DNA from: Burkholderia sp. IMCC1007
Lineage (GTDB): Bacteria; Pseudomonadota; Gammaproteobacteria; Burkholderiales; Burkholderiaceae
Length of the DNA: 64,000 nt
Assembly: GCF_027257875.1 (NCBI RefSeq)
Contig: NZ_JAPVQY010000015.1
Coordinates: 62,001-126,000 of the forward strand
Direction of reading: 5' to 3'
Within the stretch, counting starts at the first letter, position 1. The number at the start of each line of letters is the position of its first letter. The position numbers were made by a program, and so were the translations under genes. The notes below the pieces were generated by a model. It was given only the letters and a program-made list of their open reading frames with translations. It did no database searches and was not told the origin of the DNA. Below are positions 7,779 to 18,207 of this stretch, piece after piece.

Positions 7779-8453
7779 TCAGTTGTTGCCGTTCGCCGTA
7801 TCGTCGCCGATCGTCGCGCGCACGCGCTGGCGCAGATCGTCGGCCTTCATCGGAAACTCCGATTCGAGGCGCCGTGCGCCGGTGAAACGCTTTTCCCAGT
7901 AGCCGCTGTCGAGATCGTCGACGCGAATGGTGCTGCCGGTCGACGGCGAATGCACGAACTTGTTGTCGCCGATGTAGATGCCGACGTGCGAGAACGTACG
8001 GCGCATCGTATTGAAGAACACGAGGTCGCCCGGCTTCAGGTTGCTCATGCTGACCTTCTCGCCGACGCGGCTCATCTCCTCCGCGCGACGCGGCAGCGAC
8101 ATGCCGAGCGTGTCCTGGAACACGTAGCGGACGAAGCCGCTGCAGTCGAGGCCCGAATCCGGCGAGTTGCCGCCCCAGCGGTAACGCACGCCTATCATGT
8201 TGAGCGCGCCGACGACCACGTCGCCTGCCTTGCCCGCCATGCCGGCGAGGAACGACTTTGCGCCGCCGGTCGACGGCTGCGCGCTGGTCTGCTGGAGGGA
8301 GGAAGGCGACCCGATTTGGGCCGAATTCGTGACGTTCTGGTTAAAACTGCTGACTTCGTCGGCGAACGCGCCGGAAGCTGCTGCGAACAGGGCGCCGATG
8401 AATAGCCCGGCGATGGTGCGCGCGCATGCCTGGGTCAGGGATCGATGCTGCAT
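7779..8453 (-). CDS. NlpC/P60-family cell wall peptidase
   Basis: A 224-residue exported C40 peptidase that would cut peptide bonds in peptidoglycan stems in the periplasm. An N-terminal signal peptide (hydrophobic stretch 13-30 ending ASGAFA) is followed by a low-complexity Ser/Gln linker and the catalytic domain from about residue 75. The catalytic Cys104 is in DCSGF, His156 in FSHVGIYIGD and the third polar residue is His168. It lies 128 bases downstream of yejF on the same strand, but with a gap wide enough for its own promoter. The name (mepS- or spr-like) cannot be fixed from sequence. Confidence 0.88.
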   Translation of the reverse strand: MQHRSLTQACARTIAGLFIGALFAAASGAFADEVSSFNQNVTNSAQIGSPSSLQQTSAQPSTGGAKSFLAGMAGKAGDVVVGALNMIGVRYRWGGNSPDSGLDCSGFVRYVFQDTLGMSLPRRAEEMSRVGEKVSMSNLKPGDLVFFNTMRRTFSHVGIYIGDNKFVHSPSTGSTIRVDDLDSGYWEKRFTGARRLESEFPMKADDLRQRVRATIGDDTANGNN

Positions 8454-8581
8454 TGGTCGATGGAATGTGCTTAAAAATCAGCTGATTGGCGGAAAATTTC
8501 GGTCGATACTAGCCAGCGCGTAATCGTTTGTCAAAACAAATTAAAAAATACAATCGAGATAGTCAGACCATTGGGCGCCTA

Positions 8582-10204
8582 TCACGCTTTCCAGACCGCT
8601 TTCAACAGCTTTTGTGTGTAAGGATGTGACGGATTCGTGAAGATATCGGCCACCTCCCCGGACTCCACGACCACCCCGTCCTGCATCACCGCGACCCGGT
8701 GCGCCATGGCGCCGATCACCTCCAGGTCGTGGCTGATGAATACATAGCCGAGGTTGTATTTTTGTTGCAAATTCGCGAGCAGCTTCAGCACCTGCTGCTG
8801 GATCGACACGTCCAGCGCGGAAGTTGGCTCGTCGAGGATCAGAATGCGCGGCTCCAGCACGAGCGCGCGCGCGATCGCGATCCGCTGGCGCTGCCCGCCC
8901 GAGAATTCGTGCGGATAGCGGTGCAGCACCGTGCGGTCGAGGCCGACTTCGCGCAGCACCGCGAGCGACTTCGCACGGCGCGCGTCCGGCGTCAGTTCCG
9001 GGCGATGCAGCTCGAGCCCCTCGCCGACGATCCGCTCGATCGTGTGGCGCGGCGACAGCGAACTGAACGGATCCTGAAAGACGACCTGCATGTTCGAGCG
9101 CAGCGCGGTCTGCTCGCGGCCGCGGTAGGACGACAGCGCACGCCCCTGGAATTCGATTTCGCCATGCGCCGTCTTCTGCAGACCGAGCAGCGCCATTGCG
9201 AGCGTCGATTTCCCGGAGCCGGATTCGCCGACGATGCCGAGCGTCTCGCCCTGCCGCACCGATACGGATACGTCCGAGACCGCCGTCACCGGGATCGTGC
9301 CGAACCAGCCGGCAAAGCCCGGCCGCTTGCGCGCGAACTGGACGCTGACGTGGCGCGCATCGAGCACGACGGGCGCGATCGGCATCACCGGCGCGACCGC
9401 CCGCTGCGGCCGGCTGTTCAGCAAACGCCGCGTATACGGATGCTCCGGCTCCGCGAAGATCCGCTCGACCGGCCCGCTTTCGACCAGCTTGCCGTGCTCC
9501 ATCACCGCGACCCGGTCGGCGAAGTGCCGCACGAGATTCAGGTCGTGCGTGATCAGCAGGATCGCCATCCCGCGCTTTTCCGCCTCCTCGCGCTGCAGTT
9601 CGAGCAGCAGGTCGACGATCTGCGCGCGGATCGTCACGTCGAGCGCGGTGGTCGGCTCGTCGGCAAGCAGCAACCGCGGCCGGCATGCGAGCGCCATCGC
9701 GATCATCGCGCGCTGGCGCTGGCCGCCCGACAGCTGGTGCGGGTAGCTGTCGACACGCCGCTCCGGCTCGCCGATGCCCGTGCGCGCGAGCAGTGCAATC
9801 GCGCGCTTGCGCGCTTCGGCCGCCGTCACGCCGTCGTGCAGCACGATCGTCTCGCCGATCTGCGCGCCGATCGTATACAGCGGATTGAGCGCCGTCATCG
9901 GTTCCTGGAAGATCATCGCGATATCCGAGCCGCGCAGCCCGCGCATCTGGCGCTCGCTCTTGCCGGCGAGATCGTGCCCCGCGAAACGGATCTTGCCGCT
10001 CACGTCGGCGTCGCGCAGCAGCCGCAGGATCGACAGCGCGGTCACGCTCTTGCCCGAGCCCGACTCGCCGACCAGCGCGACGCGTTCGCCGCGGCCGATC
10101 GCGAGCGTCACGTCGTCGACGGCCACCGTGTCGCCGAAGCGCACACGCAGATGCTCGAGCGACAGCAGCGGCTCGCCGTGCGTCGATGCGGTCGTGTCGC
10201 TCAT
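8582..10204 (-). CDS. yejF: oligopeptide ABC transporter, double ATPase subunit YejF
   Basis: A 540-residue cytoplasmic protein with two ABC ATPase domains that powers the YejABEF importer. Walker A GESGSGKS occurs twice (about residues 46-53 and 326-333), each half with an LSGGQRQR or FSGGQRQR signature and a Walker B LLADEPT or LILDEPT. E. coli YejF has 529 residues and the same layout. The ATG at 10204 overlaps the yejE stop in an ATGA, so the two are translationally coupled. The upstream extension of the open frame is antisense-like and out of frame with yejE. Confidence 0.93.
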   Translation of the reverse strand: MSDTTASTHGEPLLSLEHLRVRFGDTVAVDDVTLAIGRGERVALVGESGSGKSVTALSILRLLRDADVSGKIRFAGHDLAGKSERQMRGLRGSDIAMIFQEPMTALNPLYTIGAQIGETIVLHDGVTAAEARKRAIALLARTGIGEPERRVDSYPHQLSGGQRQRAMIAMALACRPRLLLADEPTTALDVTIRAQIVDLLLELQREEAEKRGMAILLITHDLNLVRHFADRVAVMEHGKLVESGPVERIFAEPEHPYTRRLLNSRPQRAVAPVMPIAPVVLDARHVSVQFARKRPGFAGWFGTIPVTAVSDVSVSVRQGETLGIVGESGSGKSTLAMALLGLQKTAHGEIEFQGRALSSYRGREQTALRSNMQVVFQDPFSSLSPRHTIERIVGEGLELHRPELTPDARRAKSLAVLREVGLDRTVLHRYPHEFSGGQRQRIAIARALVLEPRILILDEPTSALDVSIQQQVLKLLANLQQKYNLGYVFISHDLEVIGAMAHRVAVMQDGVVVESGEVADIFTNPSHPYTQKLLKAVWKA

Positions 10205-11298
10205 CGCTGCCCTCCCGCCGCGCGCACCGAGTCGGAGATCCGCGTGTCGAGCGCGTTGCGCAATGCGTCGCCCATGAAGGTCAGCAACAGCAGCGTCGCG
10301 ACCAGCACGCCGAACGTCGACAGCGAGATCCACCACGCATCGAGATTGCCCTTGCCCTGCGCGAGCAGCTCGCCGAGGCTCGGGGTCGGCGGCGGCACGC
10401 CGAGCCCGAGGAAGTCGAGGCTCGTGAGCGCGAGGATCGCGCCGCTCATCCGGAACGGCAGGAACGTGATCACGGGCGTCAGGCTGTTCGGCAGCACGTG
10501 GCGCCAGATGATCTGCCAGTTCGTGAGCCCCATCGCGCGCGCCGCGCGCACGTAGTCCTGCGTCCGGTTGCGCAGGAATTCGGCGCGCACGTAATCGGCG
10601 AGCCCGATCCAGCCGAACAGCGACAGCAGCACGATCAGCAGCACGAAGCTCGGCTCGAAGATCGACGCGAAAATGATCAGCAGGTACAGCTCGGGCAGCG
10701 AGCTCCAGATCTCGATCAGCCGCTGCCCGACGATGTCGATGCGGCCGCCGAAGAACCCCTGCACGGCACCCGCGGCGATCCCGAGCAGCGTGCCGATCAC
10801 GGTCAGGATCAGCCCGAACTCGACCGACACGCGGAAGCCGTACACGAGCCGCGCGAGCAGGTCGCGCCCCTGCGCATCGGTGCCGAGCCAGTTCGCGCGC
10901 GACGGCGGCGCGGGGTTGGGCACGGTCGAGAAGTAGTTCAGCGTGTCGTAGTAGTAGCGGTTCGGCGGGTAGACGACGAAGTTGCCGGGCGCCGCGAGCC
11001 GTTTGCGTACGTACGGATCGAGATAGTCGGCCGGGGTCGGGAAGTCGCCGCCGAAGGTCGTCTCCGGATACGCATGGAACATCGGGAAATAGTAGTGGCC
11101 GTCGTAGCGCACGACAAGCGGCTTGTCGTTCGACCACAGCGGCGCCGCGAGGCTTGCCGCGAACGCGATGACGAAGATCACGAAGCTCCAGTAGCCGAGA
11201 CGCTGCTGGCGAAAGCGCTGCCATACGCGGCGCGCGGGCGATGGCGACACGCGCGCGCGCGCCACGTCGATGCGGGACGACACGGCGACCCGGCTCAT
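10201..11298 (-). CDS. yejE: oligopeptide ABC transporter permease YejE
   Basis: A 365-residue inner-membrane permease of the importer. It has an N-terminal membrane segment (about 36-55), a long periplasmic loop with NWLGTDAQGRDLLARL typical of DppC/OppC-type permeases, then five membrane segments with the EAA loop RAARAMGLTNWQIIWRHVLPN. E. coli YejE has 341 residues. It lies 75 bases after yejB and overlaps yejF by four bases. Confidence 0.93.
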   Translation of the reverse strand: MSRVAVSSRIDVARARVSPSPARRVWQRFRQQRLGYWSFVIFVIAFAASLAAPLWSNDKPLVVRYDGHYYFPMFHAYPETTFGGDFPTPADYLDPYVRKRLAAPGNFVVYPPNRYYYDTLNYFSTVPNPAPPSRANWLGTDAQGRDLLARLVYGFRVSVEFGLILTVIGTLLGIAAGAVQGFFGGRIDIVGQRLIEIWSSLPELYLLIIFASIFEPSFVLLIVLLSLFGWIGLADYVRAEFLRNRTQDYVRAARAMGLTNWQIIWRHVLPNSLTPVITFLPFRMSGAILALTSLDFLGLGVPPPTPSLGELLAQGKGNLDAWWISLSTFGVLVATLLLLTFMGDALRNALDTRISDSVRAAGGQR

Positions 11299-11373
11299 CG
11301 CGCACCTCGCCCGGCGACGCCGGACATGCGGGCAGGCGCGCCGGCCAACGGCGTGCGAACGGACGGATTCATG

Positions 11374-12417
11374 TCAGCGCTCCAGGTTGTCGAATTGAAT
11401 GCGCGGGTCGACCCACACGTAGCACAAATCGGAGATCAGCTTGGTCGCGAGCCCGATCAGCGTGAACAGGTACAGCGTGCCGAGCACGACCGGATAATCG
11501 CGCCGCACGACCGACTCGTACGACAGCAGCCCGAGGCCGTCGAGCGAGAACAGCGTCTCGATCAGCAGGCTGCCCGTGAAGAACGCGCCGATGAACGCGG
11601 CCGGAAAACCGACGATCAGCGGCAGCATCGCGTTGCGGAACACGTGCTTCCACAGCACGGTGCGCTCGGCGAGCCCTTTCGCACGCGCGGTCAGTACGTA
11701 CTGCTTGCGGATCTCGTCGAGAAACGCGTTCTTCGTCAGCATCGTGACGACGGCGAAGCTGCCGACGACCGACGCCGTGATCGGCAGCGCGATGTGCCAC
11801 AGATAATCGAGCACCTTGCCGACCAGCGACAGCTGCGCGAAGTTGTCCGACGTGAGGCCGCGCAGCGGAAAGATCTGCAGGAACGAGCCGCCGCCGAACA
11901 GCACGAGCAGCAGCACGCCGAGCACGAAGCCCGGAATCGCATAGCCGACCAGCACGACGAGGCTCGTCGCGACGTCGAACGGCGAACCGTTGCGCACGGC
12001 CTTCGCGATGCCTAGCGGCACCGAGATCAGGTAGGTGATGAAGAACGTCCACAGCCCGATGCTGATCGACACCGGCAGCTTCTGCACGACCAGCGACCAC
12101 ACGCTCTGGTGGCGGAAGTAGCTGTCGCCGAGATCGAAGCGCGCGAAGCGCTCGAGCATCAGCCAGTAGCGTTCGAGCGGCGGCTTGTCGAAGCCGTACA
12201 GCGCCTTGAGCTGCGCGAGCTGCTGCGCGTCGACGCCCGTATGCGCGCGCATCCCGAACGGCGTCGCGCCCTGCTCCGTCGCGCCCTTGCGCAGCTCCTG
12301 CACGGCCTGCTCGACGGGGCCGCCGGGCACGAACTGGATCACCGCGAACGTGAGCGTGAGCACGCCGACGAGCGTCGGGATCATCAGCAGCAGGCGTTTG
12401 AGGATGTAGCTCCACAT
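11374..12417 (-). CDS. yejB: oligopeptide ABC transporter permease YejB
   Basis: A 347-residue inner-membrane permease of the DppB/OppB type. It starts with the family pattern MWSYILKRLLLMIPTLVGV and carries the EAA loop LTARAKGLAERTVLWKHVF. About six membrane segments are visible. It pairs with YejE to form the channel. The gene begins 51 bases after the yejA stop. Confidence 0.93.
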   Translation of the reverse strand: MWSYILKRLLLMIPTLVGVLTLTFAVIQFVPGGPVEQAVQELRKGATEQGATPFGMRAHTGVDAQQLAQLKALYGFDKPPLERYWLMLERFARFDLGDSYFRHQSVWSLVVQKLPVSISIGLWTFFITYLISVPLGIAKAVRNGSPFDVATSLVVLVGYAIPGFVLGVLLLVLFGGGSFLQIFPLRGLTSDNFAQLSLVGKVLDYLWHIALPITASVVGSFAVVTMLTKNAFLDEIRKQYVLTARAKGLAERTVLWKHVFRNAMLPLIVGFPAAFIGAFFTGSLLIETLFSLDGLGLLSYESVVRRDYPVVLGTLYLFTLIGLATKLISDLCYVWVDPRIQFDNLER

Positions 12418-12468
12418 AGGGCGTCGACTCGCGATCGATAGGCTGGTTGAACGAAGGGCCGGGAGGTG

Positions 12469-14352
12469 TCAGTGACCGGGCCTGGCCCACCACGTCGACA
12501 CGATCCAGCCCTCGGCCGAATAGTACAGCGGCAGCATGTGCGGATAGCCGAGCGTGCGCTTGTACGCGATCCGGTGCGTGGTGCTGTACCACTGCGGAAC
12601 CGCGTAATAGCCGTGCATCAGCACACGGTCGAGCGCATGCGTCGCATCGAGCAGCTCGTCGCGCGTCTGCGCGGTGCCGAGCGCATGCAGCAGCGCGTCG
12701 ACGGCCGGCGACTTCAGGCCGATGATGTTGTCGGAGCCCGGCACGTCGGCGAACTTGCTGTCGAAGCGCGAGAACTGTTCCGCACCGGGCACCTGCACGC
12801 CCGGATAGCGGACCGTCGTCATGTCGTAGTCGAATGCATCGAGCCGCTTTTGCAGCAGCGCATAGTCGGCTGTGCGAAAGCGCGCGTCGATGCCGAGCTT
12901 CGCGAGATTGCGCTGGTAGGCCGTCACGATGCCTTCCATCGCCGCGCCCGAGTCGTCGAGGATCTCGAACGTGAACGGCTCGCCGTTCGCATTGCGCAGC
13001 GCGCCGTCGCGATAGGTCCAGCCGGCTTGCGCGAGCAGCGCGCGCGCCTTCAGCAGGTTCGCGCGCAGCGAGCCTGGCGGATGCGTGTCGGGCTGCGTGA
13101 CCATCGGGCCGAACACGGCCGCATCAAGTTGCGCGCGCAGCGGTTCCAGCAGTGTCAGCTCGCCCGGGCCCGGCGTGCCGGTCGCCTGCAGGTCGGTGTC
13201 CGCGAAATAACTGTCGAGACGCGTGTATGCGCCGTAGAACAACTGGCGGTTCAGCCATTCGAAATCGAACGCGAGGTCGAGCGCCTGGCGCACGCGCACG
13301 TCGCGAAACAGCGGCCGGCGCAGGTTCATGAAGAAACCCTGCATGCCCGCGCCGTTGTGCTGGCGGAATTCGCGCTTCACGAGCTCGCCGCTGTCGAAGC
13401 GCTTGCCGACGTCGCGCCGCGTCCAGTTGCGCGCGACGTACTCGACGAGCACGTCGTACTCGCCGGCCTTGAACGCCTCGAGCCGCGCGACGCCGTCGCC
13501 GTACAGCTTGTAGACGATCCGCGCGAAGTTGTGGGTGCCGACCCGCACCGGCAGGTCGGCACCCCAGTACGCGGGATTGCGCCGGTACGTGATCGTGCGG
13601 CCGTTGTCGTAGCGCTCGATCAGGTACGGCCCGCTGCCGATCGGTTGCTCGAATGCGAGCTGGTCGAACGGAATGCGCGAGCCGTCCGCGCGCAAGCCCC
13701 ACTTGCGCGAGAACACCGGCACGCCGCCGGCGATCAGCGGCAACTCGCGATTCGTACTGCGGAACTCGTAGCGCACGGTCGCCCGATCGACCACCACGGC
13801 CTTCGCGATGTCGGCGAAATATGCGCCGAACTGCGGTGCGGCGAGCTTGCTCTTCAGCGTGTCGAACGAAAACTTGACGTCGTCGGCCGTGACCGGGTCG
13901 CCGTTCGAGAAGCGTGCGCGCGGGTTCAGATGGAATGTGACCGAGCGGCGGTCCGGCGCGATCGCGATGTCGTCGGCGAGCAGCCCGTACGCGGAAGCCG
14001 GTTCGTCGAGACTGCCGGTCGCGAGGCTCTCGAACAGCATGTCGATGCCCGGCGCCGGGTTGCCGCGCATCGTGAACGGATTGAACTTGTCGAACGACGT
14101 GAGCCGGCTCGGGTTGGCGAGCACGAGCGTGCCGCCCTTCGGCGCGTCCGGATCGACGTAGTCGAAATGCTTGAAGCCCGGCGGATATTTCGGCTCGCCG
14201 TATTGCGCGATCGCATACGCTGCGTGTGCGGCCGTCGCGGCCAGCAGCGCCTGTATGGCCAATACTGCCGCCGTGCGGCCGGCAGCCCGCACGGCATGTG
14301 CGACGCCGAAGCGCAGGTGCGCGGCGACAGTCCGGGGCAAACCGTTGGTCAT
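12469..14352 (-). CDS. yejA: periplasmic oligopeptide-binding protein YejA
   Basis: A 627-residue extracellular solute-binding protein, family 5, that delivers peptides to YejBEF. A long signal peptide with hydrophobic core AVLAIQALLAATAAHA precedes the mature start AYAIAQYGEP. The domain contains the family pattern GTLVLANP and GMQGFFMNLRRPLF. E. coli YejA has 604 residues. I chose the ATG at 14352 (MTNGLPRT); an in-frame ATG at 14403 would add 17 residues without signal character. In enterobacteria Yej takes up oligopeptides including microcin C, so antimicrobial peptides are possible substrates here by inference only. Confidence 0.92.
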   Translation of the reverse strand: MTNGLPRTVAAHLRFGVAHAVRAAGRTAAVLAIQALLAATAAHAAYAIAQYGEPKYPPGFKHFDYVDPDAPKGGTLVLANPSRLTSFDKFNPFTMRGNPAPGIDMLFESLATGSLDEPASAYGLLADDIAIAPDRRSVTFHLNPRARFSNGDPVTADDVKFSFDTLKSKLAAPQFGAYFADIAKAVVVDRATVRYEFRSTNRELPLIAGGVPVFSRKWGLRADGSRIPFDQLAFEQPIGSGPYLIERYDNGRTITYRRNPAYWGADLPVRVGTHNFARIVYKLYGDGVARLEAFKAGEYDVLVEYVARNWTRRDVGKRFDSGELVKREFRQHNGAGMQGFFMNLRRPLFRDVRVRQALDLAFDFEWLNRQLFYGAYTRLDSYFADTDLQATGTPGPGELTLLEPLRAQLDAAVFGPMVTQPDTHPPGSLRANLLKARALLAQAGWTYRDGALRNANGEPFTFEILDDSGAAMEGIVTAYQRNLAKLGIDARFRTADYALLQKRLDAFDYDMTTVRYPGVQVPGAEQFSRFDSKFADVPGSDNIIGLKSPAVDALLHALGTAQTRDELLDATHALDRVLMHGYYAVPQWYSTTHRIAYKRTLGYPHMLPLYYSAEGWIVSTWWARPGH

Positions 14353-14488
14353 AGAGGCCCTGTCGATCGATTGTGGGGTGTAACGAGGGTCGATTCTACC
14401 CATTCAATTCGACGTCGAGCCAACTTGCGGGTTTTCGCGTAGGGCGCCGGTGCATCGCGCGTCGCGCGCGCGGCCCGCGCGGGCAAAA

Positions 14489-14513
14489 GAAAACCGCCAC
14501 GCGGGCGGTTTTC
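14489..14513 (-). terminator. intrinsic terminator of the Pro/Tyr-rich protein gene
   Basis: A perfect 10-bp stem GAAAACCGCC / GGCGGTTTTC (14489-14498 with 14504-14513) with a 5-base loop. Read leftwards it ends in TTTTC and lies 40 bases after the stop at 14554. Confidence 0.75.
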
Positions 14514-14553
14514 GTTCGATGCGCGCACGCGTCACGCGTGCGCCGCAGGTCGA

Positions 14554-14925
14554 TCAACGCCAGCCGTTGTGACGGCCGTTGTCCCAGTGACCGCGGTCCC
14601 AGCGATCGCGATCGCCGCCCCAGCCGCGGCCATGGTGGCGATACCACTCGTCGCGACCCCAGTAGCGGCGGCCATCCCAGTAACGGTCGCCGTGCCAGCC
14701 GATCACGATCGCCGGTGCCGGCGCGTAGACGGGCGCCGGCGCGTAGACCGGTGCCGGCTGATAGACGACCGGCGGAGGCGGTGGCGCATACACGGGCGCA
14801 GGTGCGACGTAGACCGGAGCCGGCACGCCGACATTGATCCCGACATTGACTCCCGCCATTGCTGCGCCCGACACGAGCAAGGCCGTCATACCGGTCAAGA
14901 GCGAGGCAACACGCAAAGTCTTCAT
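14554..14925 (-). CDS. small exported protein with Pro/Ala/Tyr repeats and Trp/Arg/His tail
   Basis: A 123-residue protein without a known function. A signal peptide (MKTLRVASLL to AAMA, residues 1-24) is followed by a repeat region built from VYAPAP and VYxPAP units (about 37-72), then a C-terminal stretch rich in Trp, Arg, His and Gly (RYWGRDEWYRHHGRGWGG). The ATG at 14925 has a Shine-Dalgarno AAGAGG seven bases before it. It is transcribed alone, between yejA and the cyo operon, with its own terminator. The composition suggests a flexible envelope protein; a surface or wall-binding role is only a guess. Confidence 0.78.
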   Translation of the reverse strand: MKTLRVASLLTGMTALLVSGAAMAGVNVGINVGVPAPVYVAPAPVYAPPPPPVVYQPAPVYAPAPVYAPAPAIVIGWHGDRYWDGRRYWGRDEWYRHHGRGWGGDRDRWDRGHWDNGRHNGWR

Positions 14926-15256
14926 GGATTCCTCTTTGAGTTGTGTCATGTGTGATTCGACTATAAGGGCAAGCGCCGGCCCCGCATATTTCAAGTTTGT
15001 AAGAACTGATGCGCGGCATCGCAACGGCACGCGCGCGCTAACGTCTTGTAACAATTGGCGGCCCGACCCGCGCCAGGCGCCGCTGCGGGCCGCCTGCCGG
15101 GCTCCTCGGCCGCGCTCGCACCGGATCATACTGCCTCCCCACGCTCGTGCGCGCCGCCAGTGCAATTGATAGGGTGCGCGCGGATTTCGCGGGCGAAAAA
15201 AAAGCGGCACGCGCGTGCCGCTTCTCCATGGCCGGCGCGTTGCGCCGCGACGTCGC
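14926..15256. other. intergenic region downstream of cyoD
   Basis: These 331 bases hold the cyo operon terminator at 15196-15224 and the upstream region of the Pro/Tyr-rich protein gene. I see no further gene. There is no cyoE (heme O synthase) here, although that gene follows cyoD in many bacteria. Confidence 0.6.
15196..15224 (-). terminator. intrinsic terminator of the cyoABCD operon
   Basis: A palindromic stem around AGCGGCACGCGCGTGCCGCT (15203-15222) is followed leftwards by eight T residues (A at 15196-15203 on the plus strand). This is a textbook terminator 33 bases after the cyoD stop. Confidence 0.9.
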
Positions 15257-15589
15257 TCAGCGCGACATCATGTTCATGCTGACGTTGTGCATCACCCACA
15301 ACGTGCCGACGATCAGGATCGCCGCGGTCAGCACGGTATAGCTGAACGCCATCACGTTCCAGCGCTGGCCCGACGAACCGTTCATGTGCAGGAAGTACAC
15401 GAGGTGCACGACGATCTGCACGAGCGCGAGCACGGCAAGCGCGATCAGCGACGCGTGCGGCGACAGCACGCCTTGCATCACCAGGCCGAACGACGCGGCC
15501 GTGAGCAGCACCGACAGGATGAAGCCGGCGACATAGCCGCCGACGCTGCCGTGCCCTTCTTCGAGTTGAGACGAATGCGAATGGGCCAT
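15257..15589 (-). CDS. cyoD: cytochrome o ubiquinol oxidase subunit IV
   Basis: A 110-residue inner-membrane subunit with three hydrophobic segments, close to the 109 residues of E. coli CyoD. It stabilises the oxidase complex during assembly. The His/Ser-rich start MAHSHSSQLEEGHGS is typical. Its ATG directly follows the cyoC stop codon with no spacer, so translation should be coupled. It is the last gene of the operon. Confidence 0.94.
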   Translation of the reverse strand: MAHSHSSQLEEGHGSVGGYVAGFILSVLLTAASFGLVMQGVLSPHASLIALAVLALVQIVVHLVYFLHMNGSSGQRWNVMAFSYTVLTAAILIVGTLWVMHNVSMNMMSR

Positions 15590-16198
15590 TTAGATCACGC
15601 TCGCGAGATAGACAAAGGAAAACACGCAGATCCACACGATGTCGAGGAAGTGCCAGAAGAGGCTCAGGCACGTCAGGCGACGCAGGTCGCGATCGGTCAG
15701 GTCGCCGCCGCGCAGCACGATCTGCCCGGCGAGCACGACCATCCACAGCAGGCCGGCCGTCACGTGCAGGCCGTGCGTGCCCACCAGCGTGAAGAACGCC
15801 GACAGGAACGCGCTGCGTTGCGGGCCTGCGCCTTCCGCGATCAGGTGCGAGAACTCGCGCAGCTCCATCGCGAGGAACGCCGCGCCGAGCACGAACGTCA
15901 CCGCCAGCCACGCGAGCAGCGCACCGCGTCGCTGCTTGTACGCGGCCAGCATCGCGAAGCCGTAGGTGATGCTCGACAGCAGCAGCGCGGCGGTTTCCAC
16001 CGCGACGCCCGGGATGTCGAACAGGTCCTTCGCGGTCGGGCCGCCCGCGTACTGGTTGCCCAGCACGGCGAACGTCCCGAACAGCGCCGCGAAGATCACG
16101 CAGTCGGTCATCAGATACAGCCAGAAGCCGAACACCGAGTGCGACGGCGGATGGTCGTCGTGCTCGAGCAGGGTTGCGCTCAACGTTTTCTGCAACAT
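15590..16198 (-). CDS. cyoC: cytochrome o ubiquinol oxidase subunit III
   Basis: A 202-residue inner-membrane subunit (E. coli 204) with five hydrophobic segments and the pattern [16 protein letters not shown] and [11 protein letters not shown] of heme-copper oxidase subunit III. The start overlaps the cyoB stop by one base (TGATG). Confidence 0.95.
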   Translation of the reverse strand: MLQKTLSATLLEHDDHPPSHSVFGFWLYLMTDCVIFAALFGTFAVLGNQYAGGPTAKDLFDIPGVAVETAALLLSSITYGFAMLAAYKQRRGALLAWLAVTFVLGAAFLAMELREFSHLIAEGAGPQRSAFLSAFFTLVGTHGLHVTAGLLWMVVLAGQIVLRGGDLTDRDLRRLTCLSLFWHFLDIVWICVFSFVYLASVI

Positions 16199-18204
16199 CA
16201 GTTGGCCTCCAGTTCGACGTCGTCGACGCGCGTGGCCACGCGCACCGCCGGTTGCTTCTCTTCGATCTTGCGCACCTTGGTCGCCGGGATGTAATAGCCG
16301 TCGTTGTCACGCGAGCTATAGATCACGAGCGTCGCGACGATCCCGACCAGGCCGCCGATCGCCATCCACCAGATGTGCCACACCAGCGCGAAGCCCAGCA
16401 CGAGGCTGAAGATCGCGACCACGAGACCCGCACACGTATTCGACGGCATGTGGATGTCGCGGATCGACGCCGGGTTCGGACGGGCATCGCCACGTGCCTT
16501 CATGTCGGCGTATGCGTCCAGCGTGCGCACTTGCGGGATCACCGCGAAGTTGTAGTCGGCCGGCGGCGACGTGGTGGCCCACTCGAGTGTGCGGCCGCCC
16601 CACGGATCGCCCGTGGTATCGCGGTATTCCGGCAGGTTGCGGTTGCGGATGCTGACGACCAGTTGCAGCAGCTGGCATGCGATGCCGATCGCGATCAGCA
16701 CGGCGCCGAACGCGGCGACCAGCAGCCACGGATGCCACGCCGGGTTGTCGTAGTGGTTCAGACGGCGCGTCATGCCCATGAAGCCGAGCACGTACAGCGG
16801 CACGAACGCGACATAGAAGCCGACCTGCCAGAACCAGAACGCAGCCTTGCCGAGCTTCTCGTTCAGCTTGAAGCCGAACGCCTTCGGGAACCAGTAGTTG
16901 AAGCCCGCGAGATAGCCGAACAGCACGCCGCCGATGATCACGTTATGGAAGTGCGCGATCAGGAACAGGCTGTTGTGCAGCACGAAGTCCGCACCCGGGA
17001 TCGCCATCATCACGCCGGTCATCCCGCCGATCGTGAACGTGACCATGAAGCCGATCGTCCACAGCACGGGCGTCGTGAATTCGATCCGGCCGCGATACAT
17101 CGTAAACAGCCAGTTGAACACCTTCACGCCGGTCGGGATCGCGATGATCATCGTCATGATGCCGAAGAACGCATTCACGTTCGCACCGGAGCCCATCGTG
17201 AAGAAGTGGTGCAGCCACACGAGGAACGACAGCACCATGATCGCGCAGGTCGCGTACACCATCGTCTTGTAGCCGAACAGCGGCTTCTTCGAGAACGTCG
17301 CGATGACTTCCGAGAAGATGCCGAACGCCGGCAGGATCAGGATGTAGACCTCGGGATGGCCCCACGCCCAGATCAGGTTCAGGTACAGCATCGCGTTGCC
17401 GCCGGCTTCGTTCGTGAAGAAGTGCATGCCGAGGTAACGGTCGAGACCGAGCAGCGCCAGCGTCGCGGTCAGGATCGGGAACGACGCCATGATCAGCACG
17501 TTCGTGCAGAGGGCCGTCCACGTGAACACCGGCATCTTCATCAGCGTCATGCCGGGCGCGCGCATCTTGATGATGGTCACGAAGAAGTTCACGCCGGTCA
17601 GCAGCGTGCCGACACCCGAGATCTGCAGCGCCCACAGGTAGTAGTCGACCCCTACCCCCGGACTGAACTGCAGCTCCGACAGCGGCGGATATGCGAGCCA
17701 GCCCGTCTGCGCGAACTCGCCGATCACGAGCGAGATGTTGATCAGGATCGCACTGACTGCCGTCATCCAGAACGACAGCGAGTTGATGAACGGGAACGCG
17801 ACGTCGCGCGCGCCGATCTGCAGCGGCACGACGAGGTTCATCAGGCCGACCATGAACACCATTGCCATGAAGAAGATCATGATCACGCCGTGTGCCGTGA
17901 AGATCTGGTCATAGTGGTGCGGCGGCAGGTAGCCGGGCGCGTTGTACGCGAGCGCGAGCTGCATGCGCATCATGATCGCGTCGGCGAAGCCGCGCAGCAG
18001 CATGATCAGCGCGACGATGATGTACATCACGCCGAGTTTCTTGTGGTCGACTGTCGTCAGCCATTCCGTCCACAGCCACTTCCAGCGGCCGGTGATCGTC
18101 AGGCCGCCGAGAACGGCCAGCACGGCCAGCCCCATGAAGGCGCCGGCCACCATGATGATGGGCTGATCGAACGGGATCGCCGATAGTGTGAGTTTGCCGA
18201 ACAT
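16198..18204 (-). CDS. cyoB: cytochrome o ubiquinol oxidase subunit I
   Basis: A 668-residue catalytic subunit (E. coli 663) with about 15 membrane segments. It holds the low-spin heme, high-spin heme and CuB. The CuB ligand and Tyr cross-link motif [12 protein letters not shown], the histidine pair in WLHHFFTMG and the K-channel-like [10 protein letters not shown] are visible. It reduces oxygen to water and pumps protons. It starts three bases after the cyoA stop. Confidence 0.97.
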   Translation of the reverse strand: MFGKLTLSAIPFDQPIIMVAGAFMGLAVLAVLGGLTITGRWKWLWTEWLTTVDHKKLGVMYIIVALIMLLRGFADAIMMRMQLALAYNAPGYLPPHHYDQIFTAHGVIMIFFMAMVFMVGLMNLVVPLQIGARDVAFPFINSLSFWMTAVSAILINISLVIGEFAQTGWLAYPPLSELQFSPGVGVDYYLWALQISGVGTLLTGVNFFVTIIKMRAPGMTLMKMPVFTWTALCTNVLIMASFPILTATLALLGLDRYLGMHFFTNEAGGNAMLYLNLIWAWGHPEVYILILPAFGIFSEVIATFSKKPLFGYKTMVYATCAIMVLSFLVWLHHFFTMGSGANVNAFFGIMTMIIAIPTGVKVFNWLFTMYRGRIEFTTPVLWTIGFMVTFTIGGMTGVMMAIPGADFVLHNSLFLIAHFHNVIIGGVLFGYLAGFNYWFPKAFGFKLNEKLGKAAFWFWQVGFYVAFVPLYVLGFMGMTRRLNHYDNPAWHPWLLVAAFGAVLIAIGIACQLLQLVVSIRNRNLPEYRDTTGDPWGGRTLEWATTSPPADYNFAVIPQVRTLDAYADMKARGDARPNPASIRDIHMPSNTCAGLVVAIFSLVLGFALVWHIWWMAIGGLVGIVATLVIYSSRDNDGYYIPATKVRKIEEKQPAVRVATRVDDVELEAN

Positions 18205-18207
18205 GCG

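Noticed and set aside
8582-11305. One 907-codon frame suggesting a YejE-YejF fusion
   Set aside because: The upstream part is out of frame with the real yejE and is Arg-rich. yejE and yejF are separate genes with an ATGA overlap at 10201-10204.
16174-18186. 670-codon plus-strand frame opposite cyoB
   Set aside because: It is the complement of a clear heme-copper oxidase gene and shows only His/Arg/Asp-rich low-complexity sequence.
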